NCBI GenBank assembly: GCA_028711205.1
Contig: JAQTSP010000152.1
Coordinates: forward strand, 1-6,416
Direction: 5' to 3'
Origin: Eubacteriales bacterium
Lineage (GTDB): Bacteria; Bacillota; Clostridia; Christensenellales; SZUA-584
Length of the DNA: 6,416 nt
Part shown: in pieces, positions 6,368-6,416 of the stretch
Layout of the letters: each line of letters begins with the position of its first letter
Position numbering within the stretch: the first letter of the stretch is position 1
Made by a program: the position numbers and the translations under genes
The notes under the pieces: model-generated
Seen by the model: only the letters and a program-made list of their open reading frames with translations
The model's database searches: none
What the model was told of the DNA's origin: nothing

Positions 6368-6416
6368 ATGGCGCGAAAATATACACACATAAAGCATCTT
6401 GAACCAATCGTGTTCA
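6368..6416 (+). CDS. IS3-family transposase OrfA, N-terminal fragment (runs off right edge)
   Basis: Sixteen codons are visible, MARKYTHIKHLEPIVF. This opening (M-x-RKYTHxKxLEP) is one I associate with helix-turn-helix OrfA proteins of IS3-type elements in Bacillota; the DNA-binding domain itself would follow outside the window. The ATG is preceded by GGGGGT and AATTTTT. Position inside the terminal repeat fits a transposase first gene. The fragment is too short to give a subgroup or to say if the gene is intact. Confidence 0.62.
   Translation, partial: MARKYTHIKHLEPIVF

Larger units (their letters stand above)
6291..6416 (+). mobile_element. Left end of an IS3-family insertion sequence (incomplete in window)
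   Basis: TGTACTGTTCCGCG at 6291, followed by AAAAATGGACATTGAG, has the look of an IS3-family (IS150-like) terminal inverted repeat, which begins TGTACTG and contains a GGACA block. A transposase start follows 77 bases inside, and the element continues past the right edge. The three bases before it (CCA, 6288-6290) would be one copy of the short target duplication, which cannot be tested without the other end. It lies just upstream of the ABC operon promoters. Confidence 0.72.

Overview
The window looks like a chromosomal stretch from a Bacillota, probably a Clostridia-type anaerobe. The grounds are strong GGAGG ribosome sites before nearly every gene, a PadR plus HAAS/DUF1700 pair typical of that phylum, and an IS3-type element end. 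The main genes have a moderate to high GC content (one 60-base sample of the acyltransferase gene is 60% GC). The genus cannot be read from the sequence.

Layout. (1) Positions 2498 down to 1, minus strand: one tightly packed operon of a PadR regulator, a HAAS/DUF1700 membrane protein, a short membrane-anchored DUF4097-like protein that appears to lack most of its beta-repeat domain, and two short-chain dehydrogenases (SDRs), the second running off the left edge. Neighbours overlap by 8, 4 and 1 bases, except for a 157-base gap before the DUF4097-like gene. (2) 2499-2711: an AT-rich divergent promoter region with back-to-back extended -10 promoters and several candidate PadR operator repeats. 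(3) 2712-3995, plus strand: a PlsC-type lysophospholipid acyltransferase with a zinc-ribbon-like insert and a C-terminal extension. (4) 4045 to about 4430, plus strand: an AT-rich remnant of a BglII/BstYI-type restriction endonuclease. It has an intact-looking D...E-V-Q active-site motif but is broken by a one-base frameshift and cut off at its 3' end. (5) 6123 down to 4436, minus strand: an ABC-2 type exporter, ATPase then permease, with an extended -10 promoter upstream. (6) 6291-6416, plus strand: the left end of an IS3-family insertion sequence, with a terminal repeat, a hairpin covering the transposase ribosome site, and the first 16 codons of orfA.

How the genes may work together (inference). 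PadR/HAAS/DUF4097 modules are usually linked to envelope sensing, and the divergent gene remodels phospholipids, so 1-3995 may be one envelope-related locus under PadR control. The ABC exporter is a separate two-gene unit. Between them lies a scar: a foreign restriction gene whose end has been lost right against the permease stop codon.

Most notable points: the degraded orphan BglII/BstYI-type nuclease and the exact one-base change that restores its frame; the truncated DUF4097 protein joined to SDR genes; the IS hairpin that should hide the transposase ribosome site only on read-through transcripts; and the acyltransferase zinc ribbon with one expected cysteine replaced by glycine. I found no clearly new defence system in the window.
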